From Patulibacter sp. (GTDB lineage Bacteria; Actinomycetota; Thermoleophilia; Solirubrobacterales; Solirubrobacteraceae), in NCBI GenBank assembly GCA_031119595.1, contig JAVHXX010000061.1, positions 1 through 8,299 on the forward strand: 8,299 bases of DNA, given 5' to 3'. Positions 1 to 5,484 of the stretch are shown one piece after another (positions within the stretch are counted from its first letter, which is position 1; each line of letters opens with the position of its first letter). The position numbers were made by a program, and so were the translations under genes. The notes below the pieces were generated by a model. It was given only the letters and a program-made list of their open reading frames with translations. It made no database searches and was not told the DNA's origin.

Positions 1-21
1 GCGTGCCGGACCCGGGCGCGG

Positions 22-795
22 TCACGTCTCCGGGAACTCGAACGCCGCGATCTCGGCGAGCTCGTCGCCGAGCTGCGTCACGGCGGTGTCGATGAGCTGC
101 TGGCCGAGCTCGAGCGTCGCGAGGGTCGCGTCACCGATCTGGCCGTTCTTCGCGAGGTCGCTGCTGCGCCATCCGAAGGGCACCGAGCCGCCGAACTTCA
201 CGTGCTTGCGCTCGGCCATCGCCTCGGGGACCGAACGCACCGCGAGCGACATGTCGACGAGGTCGGGCCGCAGCGCGAGCATCATCGCCGTCTCGTCGCG
301 GCCGCCGTGCACGCCCATGCCGAGCTCGGCCTCGTCCGAGTCGCCGCCCGAGTCGCGCGGCATGCGCGGGTGCAGGAGGAACGTGAGGAGATCGTGGTGG
401 AGGTGGAGCTCGCGGTTGGCGACCGCGAGGAGCGCCGAGTTGCCGCCATGGCCGTTGATGAACGCCAGGCGCCGGGTCGGCAACGTGGCGATGCTGCGGC
501 CGATGTCGTCGAGGACGGCGAGCATCGTGGTCGCGCTCAGCCAGACCGTCCCCGGGGCCCAGTCGTGCTCGTCGCTCTTCGTGTAGGCGAGCGGCGGCAG
601 GAGCCACAGGTCGAGCTCCTCGCCGCGGGCGTCGACGACGCGTTTCGCGAGGCCGTCGGCGACGTCGAGATCGGTCGAGAGCGGCAGGTGCGGACCGTGC
701 TGCTCGATCGCGCCGACCGGCTGGACGATGACCGAGTTCGGGCCGATCCGGTCGGCGATCTCGGGGGCGCGCAGCTCATGCAGGAGACGGGTCAT
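22..795 (-). CDS. Creatininase-family metal-dependent amidohydrolase
   Basis: Predicted cytoplasmic hydrolase of 257 residues, a normal length for the creatininase family, whose members cleave C-N bonds of cyclic or linear amides with two divalent metals. Family motifs are clear: E31-Q-H33-G followed by LSTD (D42), N114-G-H116-G-G-N119, and H163-G-G-R-D-E168-T. These supply the expected ligands (E31, H33, D42, H116, with E168 a likely further acidic residue). True Pseudomonas creatininase, as I recall it, carries NGHYEN with the Glu as ligand; here that position is Gly118. The protein therefore resembles the broader NGHGGN group, which includes mycofactocin MftE-type peptidases and the archaeal formamidopyrimidine deformylase ArfB. 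No mycofactocin genes are visible. I chose the ATG at 793-795, where the family homology begins; longer versions of the frame run antisense through the next gene. No Shine-Dalgarno is present, but a TACGCT lies 6 bases upstream. It is divergent from the deaminase/ABC cluster, which suggests, without proving, a linked function. Family call firm; substrate unknown. Confidence 0.9.
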   Translation of the reverse strand: MTRLLHELRAPEIADRIGPNSVIVQPVGAIEQHGPHLPLSTDLDVADGLAKRVVDARGEELDLWLLPPLAYTKSDEHDWAPGTVWLSATTMLAVLDDIGRSIATLPTRRLAFINGHGGNSALLAVANRELHLHHDLLTFLLHPRMPRDSGGDSDEAELGMGVHGGRDETAMMLALRPDLVDMSLAVRSVPEAMAERKHVKFGGSVPFGWRSSDLAKNGQIGDATLATLELGQQLIDTAVTQLGDELAEIAAFEFPET

Positions 796-801
796 GCGGT
801 G

Positions 802-807
802 AGCGTA
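802..807 (-). promoter_or_regulatory. Candidate -10 element for a leaderless creatininase-family gene
   Basis: On the minus strand this reads TACGCT (TANNNT), ending 6 bases before the ATG at 795. Transcription from it would begin at or next to the start codon, which explains the absence of a Shine-Dalgarno site. No convincing -35 hexamer is seen 16-18 bases upstream, so this is a weak call from position and similarity to the other gene starts here. Confidence 0.35.
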
Positions 808-872
808 GGACGGGCCCGCGGGCAAGCCGGGGCGGTGGGGGAAACGGCTGGAATCTGGAGCACGAGGTGGGG

Positions 873-938
873 CGATCGTACCCACGAAACAGCCCGAAAT
901 CGCCCTTCTTTCGGGGATCCTGGACTCGTGGACAATCG
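873..938. promoter_or_regulatory. Nested inverted repeats in the divergent intergenic region, candidate operator
   Basis: The 223-base gap between the divergent genes holds three nested inverted pairs with roughly the same centre (904-907): CGAT 873-876 with ATCG 935-938, CCACGA 882-887 with TCGTGG 926-931, and CCCGAAA 893-899 with TTTCGGG 909-915 (9-base spacer). The innermost is a perfect 7+7 palindrome. The position between two divergent promoters suits binding of a dimeric regulator controlling both sides, though an RNA hairpin is also possible. No regulator gene lies in the window. No riboswitch is recognised in the rest of the gap, including no TPP riboswitch core. Confidence 0.4.
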
Positions 939-995
939 TTTGCGCGGCCCGTTGGCCCCACGTCCAAAGTTTCTGCAAAGGCTCGCGGCGGCCCC

Positions 996-1001
996 TACTG
1001 T
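996..1001 (+). promoter_or_regulatory. Candidate -10 element for the amidohydrolase/ABC cluster
   Basis: TACTGT matches TANNNT and ends 17 bases before the ATG at 1019, predicting a leader of about 10-12 bases with no Shine-Dalgarno. It shares CTACNNT with the elements before the genes starting at 795 (minus strand) and 8169. A small GTCGG/CCGAC inverted repeat (1000-1004, 1008-1012) overlaps its end. No clear -35 is seen. Confidence 0.3.
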
Positions 1002-1018
1002 CGGCCCCCGACGACCCG

Positions 1019-2335
1019 ATGCCCGCGTCCTCCGCCTCCCCCCATCCGCCCCTCCCGACCACCGTCCTGCTCTGCGGCGGACACGGTCCCGACGGCGACC
1101 GCCTCGACCTCCGCTGCGACCCGTCGACCGGTCTGATCGTCGACGCCGCGCCGCAGCTCGCCGAGCAGGACGGCGACACCTGGGTCGACTGCAGCGACCT
1201 CGTCCTGCTGCCCGCTCCGGTCGAGCCGCACGCCCACCTCGACAAGGCCCTCTCAGGCGACCGCGCCCCGAACCCGAAGGGCGACCTCCTCGGCGCGATC
1301 GAGGCGTGGCATGCGTACCGCGGGTCGATCGACGAGGCCGACTTCGCCGCCCGCGCCAAGGCCGCGGCCCTCGAGCTCGTCGCGCACGGCACGACCACGA
1401 TCCGCAGCCACGTCGACGTCGGTCCGGGCCTTGGCCTCCGCGGCCTCTATGCCGTCGCCTCGGTGAAGGAGGAGCTCGCGCGCAGCGGCCTCGCCGACCT
1501 CCAACTGGTCGCCCTGATCTCGTGCCCGCTCACCGGCCCGGAGGGTGCGGAGAACCGCGACCTCCTCCGCCAGGCGATGGCTGCCGGCGCCGACATCGTC
1601 GGCGGCGCGCCCCACCTCGATCCCGATCCGGGTGGCGCCACCCGCGACCTCGTGGCCCGGGCGGCCGCGCTCGCCACGCCCGTCGACCTGCACGTCGACG
1701 AGACCCTCGACCCGACCATGCTCGCCCTCCGCGACTACGCCGCGGCCCTCGGGGAATACGACACGATCCCCGGCGCCGTCGCCGGGCACTGCGTGTCGCT
1801 CGGGGTCCAGACGCCCGAGGTGCAGGCGGAGATCGCCGCGGAGGTCGCCGCCGCCGGGATCGCCGTCGTCCCGCTGCCGCAGACCAACCTCTACCTGCAG
1901 TCACGCGACCACGACGTGTCGCCGCCCCGCGGGCTCACCGCCGTCGCGGCCCTGCACGCGGCCGGGGTCACGGTCGCCGCCGGCGCCGACAACGTCCGCG
2001 ACCCGTTCAACGCCGTCGGCCGCTCCGACGCCCTCGAGACGGCCGCGCTCATGGTGATGGCCGCGCACCTCAGCCCGGCCGCTGCCTGGCACTCGGTGAG
2101 CAACGCGGGCCGCACCGCGATCGGCCTCCCGCCCGTGCACCTCGAGGAGGGCGACCCGGCCGAGATCCTCGCGGTCCGCGGCACCTCCCTGGCCGACGCG
2201 ATCGCCCGCGCCAGCGACGAGCGCATCGTCGTCCACCGTGGCGCGGTCGTCGCCCGGACCACCGTCGCCACCACCTTCGCGCCCCACCCCGCCCCCGCCC
2301 CCATCACCGCCGCCGATTTGGTCCCTCTTCCATGA
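1019..2335 (+). CDS. Cytosine deaminase-like (CodA-type) amidohydrolase
   Basis: Predicted cytoplasmic metal-dependent amidohydrolase of 438 residues (E. coli CodA is about 427), expected to deaminate or hydrolyse a cyclic amidine or amide. Motifs run in CodA order: V-E-P-H71-A-H73-L-D-K, the GTTTIRSHVDV segment around H131, LQLVAL at 161-166, HVDE (H225, E228), GHC (H257) and GADNVRDPF (D324). H71, H73, H225, H257 and D324 match the CodA metal ligands and E228 its catalytic Glu. The region of CodA Gln156, which contacts cytosine, reads ISCPLTG (about Ser168), and the residue after the metal Asp is Asn325 rather than Asp, so cytosine itself is doubtful. The ATG at 1019 is chosen because the frame opens there and the next internal Met is residue 187; there is no Shine-Dalgarno. 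It is the first gene of the cluster, and its TGA overlaps the ATPase ATG. Alternatives are creatinine deaminase or an enzyme for another N-heterocycle. Confidence 0.88.
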   Translation: MPASSASPHPPLPTTVLLCGGHGPDGDRLDLRCDPSTGLIVDAAPQLAEQDGDTWVDCSDLVLLPAPVEPHAHLDKALSGDRAPNPKGDLLGAIEAWHAYRGSIDEADFAARAKAAALELVAHGTTTIRSHVDVGPGLGLRGLYAVASVKEELARSGLADLQLVALISCPLTGPEGAENRDLLRQAMAAGADIVGGAPHLDPDPGGATRDLVARAAALATPVDLHVDETLDPTMLALRDYAAALGEYDTIPGAVAGHCVSLGVQTPEVQAEIAAEVAAAGIAVVPLPQTNLYLQSRDHDVSPPRGLTAVAALHAAGVTVAAGADNVRDPFNAVGRSDALETAALMVMAAHLSPAAAWHSVSNAGRTAIGLPPVHLEEGDPAEILAVRGTSLADAIARASDERIVVHRGAVVARTTVATTFAPHPAPAPITAADLVPLP

Positions 2336-3108
2336 GCACTGCCACCAAACCAACCCCACTCGAGCTCAAGACCGCCGGTCAGGGCATGACGTTCGACCAC
2401 GTCGAGATGACGTTCCCGAACGGCACGAAGGCGATCCAGGAGGCGACGTTCTCGATCGGCCCCGGTGAGTTCGTGTCGGTCGTGGGGCCGTCCGGCTGTG
2501 GCAAGTCGACCCTCCTGAAGATCGCCTCGGGGCTCCTCCCGCACACCGGCGGCGAGATGACCGTCGACGGCGGCCACATCGGCTACGTGTTCCAGGACGC
2601 GACCCTCATGCCGTGGCGCACGGTGAGCCAGAACGTCGAGCTGCTCGGCGAGCTCGAGGGCATGCCGAAGGCCGAGCGCAAGAAGGCCGCCCAGGACGCG
2701 ATCGAGCTCGTCGGCCTGAAGGGCTTCGAGAACGACTACCCCAAGTCGCTCTCGGGCGGCATGAAGATGCGCGCCTCGCTGGCCCGCGCCCTCACCCTCA
2801 GCCCGAAGACGTTCCTCTTCGACGAGCCGTTCGGCGCGCTCGACGAGATCACCCGCGAGCGCCTCAACGACGAGCTCCTCCAGCTCTTCACGCGCACCCA
2901 GTTCGCCGGGCTGTTCATCACCCACTCGATCGCCGAGGCGGTCTTCCTCTCGACCCGGGTGCTCGTGATGAGCGGCCGGCCGGGCCGGATCGTCGGCGAC
3001 TTCGAGATCCCCTTCAACTACCCGCGCACGCCCGAGCTGCGCTTCGACCCGAGGTTCGCCGAACTGTCCGGCGAGATCTCCGAGGCTCTGCGAGGAGCAC
3101 ACGCATGA
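2332..3108 (+). CDS. ABC transporter ATP-binding protein (nitrate/taurine/pyrimidine-precursor import type)
   Basis: ATPase subunit of an importer, 258 residues, acting on the cytoplasmic face and predicted to dimerise under the permease encoded next. All catalytic elements are present: Walker A GPSGCGKST 52-60, Q-loop Q88 in FQDATLMPWRT, signature LSGGM 140-144, Walker B FLFDEP 161-166 (D164, E165), D-loop ALD 169-171 and H-loop H198. The PWRTV segment after the Q-loop and the LSGGM signature are typical of the TauB/SsuB/ThiZ/NrtD group. The signature continues KMR where RQR or QQR is usual. The start at 2332 gives an ATGA overlap with the deaminase stop; no Shine-Dalgarno precedes it, so translation is probably coupled. 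M19 (2386) is a less likely alternative start. Family certain; substrate unresolved. Confidence 0.93.
   Translation: MSTATKPTPLELKTAGQGMTFDHVEMTFPNGTKAIQEATFSIGPGEFVSVVGPSGCGKSTLLKIASGLLPHTGGEMTVDGGHIGYVFQDATLMPWRTVSQNVELLGELEGMPKAERKKAAQDAIELVGLKGFENDYPKSLSGGMKMRASLARALTLSPKTFLFDEPFGALDEITRERLNDELLQLFTRTQFAGLFITHSIAEAVFLSTRVLVMSGRPGRIVGDFEIPFNYPRTPELRFDPRFAELSGEISEALRGAHA
3092..3097 (+). promoter_or_regulatory. Ribosome binding site of the ABC permease gene
   Basis: GAGGAG ends 7 bases before the ATG at 3105, inside the end of the ATPase gene. It fixes the permease start at the ATGA overlap rather than at the later in-frame ATG at 3138. Confidence 0.75.
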
Positions 3109-4022
3109 CCACGCAGCAGTCGCCCCGCCCGCTCACGATGCAGCAGAAGGCCGCCGCCGCCGTGATCGCCGCCCGCCAGGCCGAGCGCGCCGAGCTCGGC
3201 TCGAAGAAGGCCGGCAAGCCCGACGGCCCGAGCGCCGCGCAGCGCATCAAGAGCCTGGTCCCGCCCGTGCTGGTCTTCATCCTCGCGATCTGCGCGTGGA
3301 TCGGCCTGCACTACGGCCTCGACTCCGACAAGGCCATCACCGTGCCGCCGCCGTGGGACGTCGTCCACATCGGCTTCTTCGACGGCGCGAACCTCTCCCG
3401 CGCCCTCGACGGCCTGTGGCTCTCGGGCCGCGCGGCGATCGTCGGCCTGATCCTCACGATCATCGTGGGCATGCTCTTCGCGATCGCGATGAGCCAGGCG
3501 AAGTGGGTCGAGCAGGGGCTCCTCCCATACGCGATCGCCATGCAGACCACCCCGATCCTGGCCCTCGTGCCGCTCATCGGCGTGGTCCTCGGCTACAACT
3601 TCCCGTCGCGCGTCTTGGTGGTCGTGCTGATCTCGGTCTTCCCGTTCATCAACAACGCGCTGTTCGGGTTGCTCTCGGCGGACAAGGGCCAGCACGACCT
3701 CCTCACGCTGCACCAGGCCTCCCGTTGGACGCGCCTGATCAAGCTGCAGCTGCCCGCGTCGCTGCCGGCGGTGTTCACCGGCCTGCGGGTCGCGGCCGTC
3801 ATGTCGGTCGTCGGCGCGGTCGTCGGTGACTTCTTCTTCACCCAGGGCGATCCCGGCCTCGGCCAGATGATCAACCTCGACGCCAACCAGCTCCAGTACG
3901 AGCGGATGTACGCGGAGGTCATCCTCGCGATGCTCCTCGGCGTCCTCGCGTACCTGCTGATCGTCGCGCTGGAGAAGCGCGTCATCGGCAAGTGGCACGG
4001 CGCGGTGCGCCCCGGCGTCTGA
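3105..4022 (+). CDS. ABC transporter permease (TauC/SsuC/ThiX-like, BPD_transp_1 type)
   Basis: Membrane subunit of the importer, 305 residues. About 50 charged, Ala/Lys-rich cytoplasmic residues precede the first membrane segment, longer than usual for this family. Hydrophobic segments lie near 52-70, 108-128, 140-164, 168-189, 223-243 and 270-289, giving six spans. The VPPPWDV motif (80-86) after the first span is the usual VPSP-like sequence of TauC/SsuC/ThiX relatives. The cytoplasmic coupling loop that docks on the ATPase is at about 203-222, with the characteristic LPASLPAVFTGLR following. Only one permease gene is present, so a homodimer is expected. It overlaps the ATPase gene by 4 bases, has its own GAGGAG site, and is followed by a strong hairpin before the binding-protein gene. 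Family call firm. Confidence 0.92.
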   Translation: MTTQQSPRPLTMQQKAAAAVIAARQAERAELGSKKAGKPDGPSAAQRIKSLVPPVLVFILAICAWIGLHYGLDSDKAITVPPPWDVVHIGFFDGANLSRALDGLWLSGRAAIVGLILTIIVGMLFAIAMSQAKWVEQGLLPYAIAMQTTPILALVPLIGVVLGYNFPSRVLVVVLISVFPFINNALFGLLSADKGQHDLLTLHQASRWTRLIKLQLPASLPAVFTGLRVAAVMSVVGAVVGDFFFTQGDPGLGQMINLDANQLQYERMYAEVILAMLLGVLAYLLIVALEKRVIGKWHGAVRPGV

Positions 4023-4031
4023 CCCAGTTGC

Positions 4032-4071
4032 GCCGGCCCGGCGCGCCGCCTTGGGGCGGCGCCGGGCCGGC
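4032..4071 (+). terminator. GC-rich hairpin between permease and binding-protein genes, terminator or attenuator
   Basis: The left arm 4032-4050 pairs with 4055-4071 around a TTGG loop. The arms are complementary (GCCGGCCCGG with CCGGGCCGGC, then GCCGCC with GGCGGC) apart from a two-base GC bulge, giving a stem of about 17 pairs. No T-run follows. It lies 9 bases after the permease stop. It may partly stop transcription, or protect the upstream mRNA 3' end so that binding protein and membrane subunits are made in different amounts. Confidence 0.6.
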
Positions 4072-4129
4072 CACCCGCTTCCCCATCACCCCCCCCCGTT
4101 CCCACCCACCCCGTCCCTCTCTTCCCCCC
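4072..4129 (+). promoter_or_regulatory. C-rich, G-poor leader tract, candidate Rho-loading or unstructured leader
   Basis: Only three of these 58 bases are G (4077, 4098, 4113), with a run of nine C at 4089-4097, in otherwise G-rich surroundings. C-rich, G-poor unstructured RNA is the classic loading substrate for Rho. It could equally keep the ribosome site of the binding-protein gene free of structure. The function is inference. Confidence 0.35.
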
Positions 4130-4134
4130 GCAAC

Positions 4135-4138
4135 GGAG
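4135..4138 (+). promoter_or_regulatory. Ribosome binding site of the substrate-binding lipoprotein gene
   Basis: GGAG lies 4 bases before the ATG at 4143, a short spacing. It follows the C-rich tract and is the only purine-rich stretch nearby, supporting this start. Confidence 0.6.
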
Positions 4139-4142
4139 TTCC

Positions 4143-5321
4143 ATGCAAGGTCGTAGACCACTCACCATCGCCGCCCTCCTCACGGCCTCGGCCTTCGGGC
4201 TGGCGGCCTGCGGCAGCGACGACTCGTCGTCGACCGCGGCGGCCCCCGCCGCCACGAGCGCGAGCGACAGCCCCACCGATCTCGCGGGCGTCTGCCCGTC
4301 GACGGTGACCATCCAGACCGACTGGGAGCCCGAGTCGGATCACTCCGAGGCGTACGCGCTCCTCGGCGGCACCATCACGTACGACAAGTCCAAGAAGCGC
4401 GTCACCGGCGACCTCTACGCCAGCGGCAAGCCGACGGGCGTGAAGGTGGAGGTCCGCGCGGGCGGCCCGGCGACCGGCTTCTCCTCGCCGACGCAGCAGA
4501 TGTACACCGACAAGGACATCTACCTCGGCTACGTCAACACCGACGAGGCGGTCCAGAACTCGGGCAAGTTCCCGACGGTGTCCGTGATGGCGCCGCGCGA
4601 GAAGTGGGCCCAGGTCCTGATCTACGACCCGGGCACCTACGACTTCAAGACGATCGCCGACATCGGCAAGACGAACACGAAGGTCCTGTACTTCAAGGGC
4701 AACTACTACATGGACTACCTCACGGGTGCAGGCATCCTGAAGAAGTCCCAGGTCGACTCGTCGTACGACGGCAAGCCGGCCCGCTTCGTCACCGCCGGCG
4801 GCAAGATCGTGCAGCAGGGCTTCATCACCGCGGAGCCGTGGCAGTACGAGCACACGGTGAAGCAGTGGGCCAAGCCCGTCGCGACGCTGTCGATCGCCGA
4901 CGCCGGCTACCCGAACTACGGCGAGACGCTGGCGATCAAGAAGGCGAACCTCGCGAAGGACACGCCCTGCCTGAAGAAGCTCATCCCGATCATCCAGCAG
5001 GCGCAGGTCGACTACGCCAAGGACCCGACCGCTGCCGACGCGATCATCGTGAAGGCCGTCGAGACCTACAACGACGGCTGGGAGTACCCGGCCGCCCTCG
5101 CCGCCTTCGCGGCGAAGGCCCAGGTCGACCAGGGCATCATCAGCGACGGCCCGACGCCGGCGCTCGGTGACATCGACGCCACGCGCACGCAGAAGATCGT
5201 CGACCTCACGGCGCCGATCTTCAAGAAGGCGAACATCCAGGTGAAGGACGGCCTCACCGCCACCGACCTCTTCACCAACGAGTTCATCGACACCTCCATC
5301 GGACTGGATTCCTCGAAGTAG
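4143..5321 (+). CDS. ABC transporter substrate-binding lipoprotein (NMT1/THI5/SsuA-like)
   Basis: Extracytoplasmic solute-binding protein of 392 residues, expected to capture the substrate and deliver it to the permease. It has a basic n-region (RR 4-5), a hydrophobic core and lipobox LAAC with C23 as the lipidated residue, so it should be membrane-tethered. A Ser/Ala/Thr-rich linker covers 24-45. The mature domain opens with TDWEPESDHSEAY (59-71), resembling the DWxPxxxHxxxY opening of ThiY/NMT1-type proteins that bind pyrimidine precursors. Later segments GGKIVQQGFITAEPWQYEH (219-237) and AGYPNYGETLAIKK (254-267) fit the same periplasmic-binding fold. The Cys-rich catalytic motif of yeast THI5 HMP-P synthases is absent, so a transport role is favoured. 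C51 and C276 are the only other cysteines and could form a disulfide. The gene follows the permease by 120 bases and precedes a terminator. Class well supported; ligand unknown. Confidence 0.88.
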   Translation: MQGRRPLTIAALLTASAFGLAACGSDDSSSTAAAPAATSASDSPTDLAGVCPSTVTIQTDWEPESDHSEAYALLGGTITYDKSKKRVTGDLYASGKPTGVKVEVRAGGPATGFSSPTQQMYTDKDIYLGYVNTDEAVQNSGKFPTVSVMAPREKWAQVLIYDPGTYDFKTIADIGKTNTKVLYFKGNYYMDYLTGAGILKKSQVDSSYDGKPARFVTAGGKIVQQGFITAEPWQYEHTVKQWAKPVATLSIADAGYPNYGETLAIKKANLAKDTPCLKKLIPIIQQAQVDYAKDPTAADAIIVKAVETYNDGWEYPAALAAFAAKAQVDQGIISDGPTPALGDIDATRTQKIVDLTAPIFKKANIQVKDGLTATDLFTNEFIDTSIGLDSSK

Positions 5322-5351
5322 CCGGGAGGCTCATCACCGAACACCCCAGGT

Positions 5352-5392
5352 GAGAGGGGGCGTCGTCCTGGTGCGGGGCGGCGCCCCCTTTC
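5352..5392 (+). terminator. Rho-independent-type terminator of the ABC cluster
   Basis: GAGAGGGGGCG (5352-5362) pairs with CGCCCCCTTTC (5382-5392) over 11 positions including one G-T wobble, around a 19-base loop. The arm ends in a short TTT. It lies 30 bases after the binding-protein stop and plausibly ends the transcript. Confidence 0.65.
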
Positions 5393-5412
5393 GGGGTTCC
5401 GGGGTCGCGCGC

Positions 5413-5429
5413 CGCACCGTGTCGGTGCG
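5413..5429 (+). other. Small perfect hairpin upstream of the secreted-protein gene
   Basis: CGCACCG (5413-5419) and CGGTGCG (5423-5429) form a 7-base perfect stem with a TGT loop. It sits between the cluster terminator and the GGAGGT at 5444. It could be a second termination hairpin or an operator; no function can be assigned. Confidence 0.35.
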
Positions 5430-5448
5430 CCAGGTCTCGGTCCGGAGG

Positions 5449-5476
5449 TAAACGACAGCCGCAACTGGTCCGATCA
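5449..5476 (+). promoter_or_regulatory. Candidate sigma-28/WhiG-like promoter for the secreted modular protein
   Basis: TAAA (5449-5452), 16 bases, then TCCGATCA (5469-5476) resembles the FliA/SigD/WhiG consensus TAAA-N15-GCCGATAA: the -35 core is perfect and the -10 matches 6 of 8, with a spacer one base long. The start point would fall at about 5483-5485, making the mRNA leaderless from the ATG at 5485. The -10 overlaps an inverted repeat, which could be an operator. No flagellar or sigma-factor gene is in the window, so this is a motif match only. Confidence 0.35.
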
Positions 5477-5482
5477 GTTGCG
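5460..5482 (+). promoter_or_regulatory. Hairpin between GGAGGT and the start codon
   Basis: CGCAACTG (5460-5467) pairs perfectly with CAGTTGCG (5475-5482) around a 7-base loop, ending two bases before the ATG at 5485. A full GGAGGT at 5444-5449 lies 35 bases from that ATG, too far to work linearly. Folding the hairpin cuts the effective distance to about 12 bases. It could therefore be a structure-bridged ribosome site, or an operator palindrome if transcription starts at the ATG. Confidence 0.45.
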
Positions 5483-5484
5483 CA

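Noticed and set aside
796..1018. Possible riboswitch such as a TPP element ahead of the transporter cluster
   Set aside because: No CTGAGA or ACC-CTTGAA-type core or other known aptamer signature is visible. The predicted leader of the plus-strand transcript is only about 10 bases.
22..1398. Longer 458-codon version of the creatininase-family gene
   Set aside because: The extra 201 N-terminal codons run antisense through the deaminase gene and lack family similarity; the family begins exactly at the ATG at 795.
1891..3102. 403-codon minus-strand frame opposite the deaminase and ATPase genes
   Set aside because: The composition is typical of an antisense shadow (Glu/Arg/Leu/Val runs) with no motif, while the plus strand carries complete catalytic motifs.
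202..3108. 968-codon plus-strand frame extending far upstream of the ATPase
   Set aside because: Only the last 258 codons resemble a protein family. The rest is His/Arg/Pro-rich and runs antisense or out of frame to the hydrolase and deaminase genes.
4143..5321. THI5-type HMP-P synthase instead of a binding protein
   Set aside because: It has a lipobox signal peptide, lacks the Cys-rich catalytic motif, and sits beside permease and ATPase genes, so a transporter binding protein is the better call.
5401..5484. Possible c-di-GMP or c-di-AMP riboswitch before the secreted-protein gene
   Set aside because: Hairpins and a GGAGGT are present, but I could not match the conserved core sequences of either class.
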